Assembly: GCA_028870615.1 (NCBI GenBank) | Contig: JAGWPH010000121.1 | Span: forward strand, 1 to 9,746 | Length of the DNA stretch: 9,746 bases | Reading direction: 5' to 3' | Source: Betaproteobacteria bacterium | Lineage (GTDB): Bacteria > Pseudomonadota > Gammaproteobacteria > Burkholderiales > Ferrovaceae | Part shown: positions 6,736 through 9,746 of the stretch, one piece after another | Numbering within the stretch: the first letter of the stretch is position 1 | Layout of the letters: every line of letters starts with the position of its first letter | Position numbers and translations under genes: made by a program | Notes under the pieces: generated by a model | The model's database searches: none | Seen by the model: the letters and a program-made list of their open reading frames with translations, nothing else | Told to the model about the DNA's origin: nothing

Positions 6736-7413
6736 TTACTCCAGCGCAACGCGCAACGCGACCGTGGTAACCCACGGTGCAAAAAAAGTGCTGACAACCA
6801 ACAGGGCGGCCAGAAGGGACAAATGTCCCTCGGGGCCCAATCCGGCGAGATCGGCTTCCACGGCACCTGCTCCAAAAATCAGAGCGGGAATGTACAACGG
6901 CAGGATCAGCAGTGACAACAGTGCACCACTTCCGCGCACACCAAGCGTCAGGGCAGCTCCCACGGCACCAATCAGCGACAGGATAGGCGTCCCCAGCAAC
7001 AAGGACACAGTCAGGATCAGCAGGCCGCGACCAGACAGATCAAACTGCAACCCCAGTACGGGAGCGATCAGGACCACGGGCAGCCCCGCCACCAACCAGT
7101 GGGCCAGGATTTTCCCCGCTACCAGCAAGGTAAACGACTGAGGAGACAAGGCCATCTGTTCCAGGGTTCCATCGGCATGGTCCGGCGCAAACAGGCGCTG
7201 CAATCCCAGCAATGTCGCCAGCAGGGCGCCAATCCACAACGCGCCGGGAGCTATCTTGCGTAGCAGGTCGGGGTCCGGTCCGATGCCGAGCGGCAACAGA
7301 TTGACCACGATGACAAAGAAGAACAGGGCAGTGATGATTTCGGTTTTGTGACGCGCTGCCAGCAGCAAGTCGCGCCGCACCGACTGTTGGAAAGGATAGA
7401 GAAGGCCGTTCAT
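6736..7413 (-). CDS. ccmB: Heme exporter-type ABC permease CcmB
   Basis: 225 residues, the usual size, with six predicted membrane helices. It is the membrane partner of CcmA; the CcmAB ATPase drives release of holo-CcmE from the CcmC/CcmD complex. Family marks are P-L-G-I-G-P-D-P (41-48), R-K-I-A-P-G-A-L-W (52-60), D-G-T-L-E-Q (81-86) and the Pro/Ile-rich L-P-L-Y-I-P-A-L-I-F-G-A-G-A-V (171-185). The frame extends to a GTG four codons upstream, but ATG 7411-7413 overlaps the ccmA stop as ATGA, as at the other junctions, and gives the usual N-terminus. No Shine-Dalgarno sequence, so coupling to ccmA is likely. Its last codons carry the ribosome site of ccmC. Confidence 0.95.
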   Translation of the reverse strand: MNGLLYPFQQSVRRDLLLAARHKTEIITALFFFVIVVNLLPLGIGPDPDLLRKIAPGALWIGALLATLLGLQRLFAPDHADGTLEQMALSPQSFTLLVAGKILAHWLVAGLPVVLIAPVLGLQFDLSGRGLLILTVSLLLGTPILSLIGAVGAALTLGVRGSGALLSLLILPLYIPALIFGAGAVEADLAGLGPEGHLSLLAALLVVSTFFAPWVTTVALRVALE

Positions 7414-8015
7414 AGGGTAATGCACAGGCCAGGGGAAAGGGACAAGGATTGGTGGCTGGTCAGGACGGCACTCCCACCCCGGGATAAATGTGTTTCGATC
7501 AGACTGGATAAAAAGTCCACGGCATGCGCATCGAGCGCGGTATAGGGTTCATCCAGTATCCACAGGCGGGCAGGGCGCAACAGCAGGCGACACAGCAACA
7601 CCCGGCGTCGTTGCCCTGCAGAAAGGAACCGTACCGGCAGGTACTCCCGTCCCTGTAACCCAAAGGGGTGCAACGCCGCCAGGGCTGTATTTTCCGATAC
7701 GGCAAACCCCTCCATACCGAGGCTCAATGCGAGATTTTCCAGTGGGGTCAATTCTTCCTTGAGCGCGCCCTGGTGACCCAGGTAGAGCAGGTTGGCGTGG
7801 TAGGCCTCCGGATTCTCCCGCACGGCATTGCCGTTCCAGGTCACGCGGCCCGCCACGGGTTCCGCCAGGCCACAGAGGATGCGCAACAGGCTGGTTTTTC
7901 CAGCGCCATTAGCTCCAGCAATCTGGAGCCATTGGCTTTCGGGCAATTCAAAACTGAGATCCTGAAACAGGACCCGTTCGCCCCTTTGGCAGGTCAGGTG
8001 AGAGACGGACAGCAT
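7410..8015 (-). CDS. ccmA: Cytochrome c maturation ABC ATPase CcmA
   Basis: 201 residues, one ABC ATPase domain, peripheral on the cytoplasmic side with CcmB. Walker A G-A-N-G-A-G-K-T is at 34-41, Q-loop glutamine at about 82, the signature L-S-A-G-Q-R-R-R at 131-138 (the S-A-G-Q form is typical of CcmA), Walker B L-W-I-L-D-E-P at 151-157 with catalytic Glu156, and switch His188. All catalytic residues are intact. The start is well fixed: a stop codon (TAG, 8028-8030) lies in frame four codons before the ATG and no other start lies between. No Shine-Dalgarno sequence is visible. First gene of the ccmABCDE operon; it ends overlapping ccmB by ATGA. Confidence 0.97.
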   Translation of the reverse strand: MLSVSHLTCQRGERVLFQDLSFELPESQWLQIAGANGAGKTSLLRILCGLAEPVAGRVTWNGNAVRENPEAYHANLLYLGHQGALKEELTPLENLALSLGMEGFAVSENTALAALHPFGLQGREYLPVRFLSAGQRRRVLLCRLLLRPARLWILDEPYTALDAHAVDFLSSLIETHLSRGGSAVLTSHQSLSLSPGLCITL

Positions 8016-8024
8016 ATTCGCGGT

Positions 8025-8030
8025 ATTCTA
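8025..8030 (-). promoter_or_regulatory. Candidate -10 element immediately before ccmA
   Basis: The minus strand reads TAGAAT, 5 of 6 matches to TATAAT, 9 bases before the ccmA ATG. Transcription would begin about 3 bases before the start codon, a nearly leaderless mRNA, which would agree with the missing Shine-Dalgarno sequence. The -35 region 15-18 bases upstream is poor, so this is tentative. Confidence 0.3.
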
Positions 8031-8085
8031 CAGGATTCACGACCCGACCCTGCGCTACTCCCTGAATCGCGTATTGGCACGATCA

Positions 8086-8114
8086 TTGCTGTGCTTCTGG
8101 ACAGATGTTACTTT
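8086..8114 (+). promoter_or_regulatory. Candidate promoter of the transporter operon
   Basis: TTGCTG (8086-8091) and TACTTT (8109-8114) are spaced 17 bases apart. Each matches the sigma-70 consensus at 3 of 6 positions, including the most conserved TTG and TA...T. The expected start near 8121 falls in the left arm of the hairpin described next, so promoter and hairpin may not both be used as drawn. The region 8016-8154 otherwise holds no gene. Confidence 0.25.
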
Positions 8115-8119
8115 ACGAG

Positions 8120-8140
8120 GGGGTCAGACCCCACTTTTTT
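8120..8140 (+). repeat. GGGGTCAGACCCC palindrome followed by a T-run
   Basis: A perfect 13-base palindrome centred on 8126 can fold as a 5-bp GGGGT/ACCCC stem with a CAG loop. It is followed by AC and six Ts (8135-8140), directly before the ribosome site of the transporter gene. It resembles a small intrinsic terminator or attenuator in the plus direction, and also resembles short REP-like palindromes that I recall near IS200-type (RAYT) transposases. Only one copy occurs in this window, so repeat status cannot be decided. Confidence 0.45.
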
Positions 8141-8142
8141 CT

Positions 8143-8148
8143 AAGGAG
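8143..8148 (+). promoter_or_regulatory. Ribosome binding site deciding the transporter start
   Basis: AAGGAG lies 6 bases before the ATG at 8155-8157. The same frame is open back to 8074, but only this ATG has a ribosome site and yields the normal OxlT-like N-terminus. Confidence 0.85.
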
Positions 8149-8154
8149 CGACCC

Positions 8155-9396
8155 ATGGCAAATACCCAACCCCCCTCGGGTGGGGGAGAGCGGTGGTTTC
8201 AGTTGGTATTGGGAGTCATCTGCATGATGGCAATATCCAGTCCGCAATACACCTGGACCTTATTCACCAAGCCGCTGATGGGTGCATTAGCGGTGAAGCT
8301 TCCCGAAATTCAGGTGACTTTTTCAATCCTGATTGTATTGCAGACATTTCTGTCTCCCGCGCAGGGGTTTCTGGTGGATCGATTTGGCCCCCGATTCCTG
8401 ATTTCTGTGGGTATTCTATTGACGGGTTTGAGCTGGCTGCTGGCCTCTAATGCCACCACGATCACCCAGTTGTATCTGACCTATGGGCTATTTGGCGGTG
8501 TGGGAACAGGCATCGTATATATCGGGATTGTCAGCCAGATGGTCAAATGGTTTCCCGATCGACGCGGCTTCGCTGTCGGTATGGTGGCTGCAGGCTATGG
8601 CTTCGGGGCAATTCTGACGACGATTCCCATCTCGGCCAGCATTGCAGAACGGGGGTACCAATCCACACTCTGGACGTTTGGCCTGATCTTTTCTACGGTC
8701 GGGCTGCTGGCAGCACAGGGCCTGAAGCGTCCGCCCCGTGAGCGGCATGCGATTATCACCGGTCACCTCGAAGAACTTCCGGGCGTGTCCCCGGCTGTGA
8801 TGCTGAAAACCCCGGTGTTCTGGCTGATGTTTGTCATGATGACCATGCTTTCCACCTCCGGGCTGATGGTGATTTCCCAGACGGCAGCATTTGCCCGTGA
8901 CTTCGGCGTTGCCTCCTTAATCGTCATGGGGATGGCGGCCCTGCCCCTGGCCCTGACGGTGGACCGCATCACCAACGGGTTGACACGCCCCTTCTTTGGC
9001 TGGGTCTCGGACAACATCGGGCGCGAAAACACCATGTTCATCGCCTTCATGCTGGAGGGGATCGCCATGTTTGCCTGGCTGCAGTTTCGCGATGATCCGG
9101 TGCTATTCGTTTTGCTTTCGGGAGTGGTGTTCTTTGGCTGGGGCGAGATTTTTTCACTTTTTCCATCGACACTGACGGACACGTTTGGTGAGCGGCACGC
9201 TACGACGAATTACGGGTTTCTGTACATGGCGCAAGGTGTGGGATCAGTGCTGGGTGGCCCCATGGCGGCCCAGTTGCACGAAGCGACGGGCAGTTGGATC
9301 CCGGTGTTTGGCGTGGTGATCACCCTGGACATCTTGGCTGCCTTACTGGCCTTCGTGGTTCTGAAACCTTTGCGTAAAAAACGCCAATACATTTAA
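8155..9396 (+). CDS. MFS transporter of the oxalate/formate antiporter (OxlT) family
   Basis: 413 residues, 12 predicted membrane helices, inner membrane. The first helix R-W-F-Q-L-V-L-G-V-I-C-M-M and Q-Y-T-W-T-L-F after it are typical of the OxlT family, as are D-R-F-G-P-R (75-80), W-F-P-D-R-R-G (132-138), G-L-T-R-P-F-F-G-W-V-S-D (275-286), F-P-S-T-L-T-D (336-342) and N-Y-G-F-L-Y (352-357). Arg278 aligns with OxlT Arg272, which contacts oxalate. The lysine of OxlT (Lys355) is replaced by Gln360, so strict oxalate(2-)/formate exchange is doubtful. Substrate could be a monocarboxylate or oxalate derivative. A GGT-family gene follows after 9 bases, probably in the same transcript. Family assignment is secure; substrate is not. 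Confidence 0.9.
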   Translation: MANTQPPSGGGERWFQLVLGVICMMAISSPQYTWTLFTKPLMGALAVKLPEIQVTFSILIVLQTFLSPAQGFLVDRFGPRFLISVGILLTGLSWLLASNATTITQLYLTYGLFGGVGTGIVYIGIVSQMVKWFPDRRGFAVGMVAAGYGFGAILTTIPISASIAERGYQSTLWTFGLIFSTVGLLAAQGLKRPPRERHAIITGHLEELPGVSPAVMLKTPVFWLMFVMMTMLSTSGLMVISQTAAFARDFGVASLIVMGMAALPLALTVDRITNGLTRPFFGWVSDNIGRENTMFIAFMLEGIAMFAWLQFRDDPVLFVLLSGVVFFGWGEIFSLFPSTLTDTFGERHATTNYGFLYMAQGVGSVLGGPMAAQLHEATGSWIPVFGVVITLDILAALLAFVVLKPLRKKRQYI

Positions 9397-9405
9397 GGGG
9401 CATTC

Positions 9406-9746
9406 ATGTTGCAAACTGCATTGGGCACCCGGGGCATGGTCACCGCCCCGCATGCCTTGGCAGCTCAGGCCGGCCTCGACATTCTGCGTCAGGGGGGTAA
9501 CGCAATCGAGGCCATGGTCGCGGCAGCCAGCACCATTGCCGTGGTCTACCCCCATATGAACAGCATCGGTGGCGACGGGTTCTGGGTGATCCTGCCGCCC
9601 AATGGATCCCCCCTGGCGATCAGTGCCTGTGGCGGTGCGGCCGCTGCCGCCACCATTGACGCTTATCACAAGCGCGGCATGAAGCGTATTCCCATGCGCG
9701 GTCCATGGGCTGCCAACACCGTTGCCGGCACCGTGGGCGGCTGGCA
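9406..9746 (+). CDS. Gamma-glutamyltransferase-family N-terminal nucleophile hydrolase (partial)
   Basis: The first 113 residues are visible; the window ends before the catalytic Thr. Family marks are M-V-T-A-P-H-A-L-A-A (11-20), G-G-N-A-I-E-A-M-V-A-A-A (30-41), Y-P-H-M-N-S-I-G-G-D-G-F-W (48-60) and T-V-A-G-T-V-G-G-W (105-113). There is no signal peptide, so the enzyme is predicted cytoplasmic, unlike classical periplasmic GGT that cleaves glutathione. The N-S-I-G-G-D-G-F-W version resembles, from memory, the HpxW/YwrD-like branch; HpxW is oxamate amidohydrolase. AAGGGG at 9395-9400, overlapping the transporter stop, precedes the ATG by 5 bases. Activity could be gamma-glutamyl hydrolysis or amide hydrolysis of another small substrate. 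Confidence 0.9.
   Translation, partial: MLQTALGTRGMVTAPHALAAQAGLDILRQGGNAIEAMVAAASTIAVVYPHMNSIGGDGFWVILPPNGSPLAISACGGAAAAATIDAYHKRGMKRIPMRGPWAANTVAGTVGGW

Noticed and set aside
6732..6875. Upstream extension of the CcmC frame by 48 codons
   Set aside because: It overlaps the end of ccmB, has no family similarity, and the shorter form has GGAG and the standard length.
8074..8154. Upstream extension of the transporter frame by 27 codons
   Set aside because: It has no ribosome site, encodes no family-like sequence, and runs through the palindrome; AAGGAG 6 bases before 8155 fixes the start.

Overview
The window comes from a Gram-negative, respiring proteobacterium. It carries a complete System I (Ccm) cytochrome c maturation set, all c-type heme handling is periplasmic, and base composition is moderately GC-rich. 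The separate CcmH and CcmI genes and the overall protein style suggest a gamma-, beta- or acidithiobacillia-like organism. That placement is an impression from the sequence, not a database result. No mobile element, CRISPR array, tRNA or rRNA is visible.

Layout. Positions 1-93 hold the Met/His-rich C-terminal end of a plus-strand gene cut by the window edge. It is followed by a secreted glycine/histidine-rich protein (124-711) and, converging on it with one base between the stop codons, a single-domain universal stress protein (713-1141, minus). The core of the window (1251-8015) is the Ccm system, split into two convergent operons: ccmF-ccmG-ccmH-ccmI on the plus strand (1251-5393) and ccmA-ccmB-ccmC-ccmD-ccmE on the minus strand (8015 down to 5397). 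The operons meet tail to tail with 3 bp between the ccmI and ccmE stop codons, inside a short inverted repeat. Genes within each operon are mostly coupled by ATGA overlaps. The 55-residue ccmD gene (5834-6001) is easy to miss but clearly present. To the right, a divergent intergenic region (8016-8154) precedes an MFS transporter of the oxalate/formate antiporter family (8155-9396). Nine bases later comes a signal-peptide-less gamma-glutamyltransferase-family protein cut by the window end (9406 onward).

How the genes work together. CcmA/CcmB form the ABC module that releases holo-CcmE. CcmC with CcmD loads heme onto His121 of CcmE. CcmE carries heme to CcmF. CcmG and CcmH keep the apocytochrome CXXCH thiols reduced, and CcmI presents the apocytochrome. 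Nothing essential to System I appears to be missing. The transporter and the GGT-like enzyme look like a separate two-gene unit. The transporter keeps the arginine of OxlT that contacts substrate but has glutamine at the position of the essential lysine. Together with the cytoplasmic GGT-like partner, this leads me to propose transport and hydrolysis of a monoanionic oxalate derivative such as oxamate. This is the least conventional idea in the window and remains inference.
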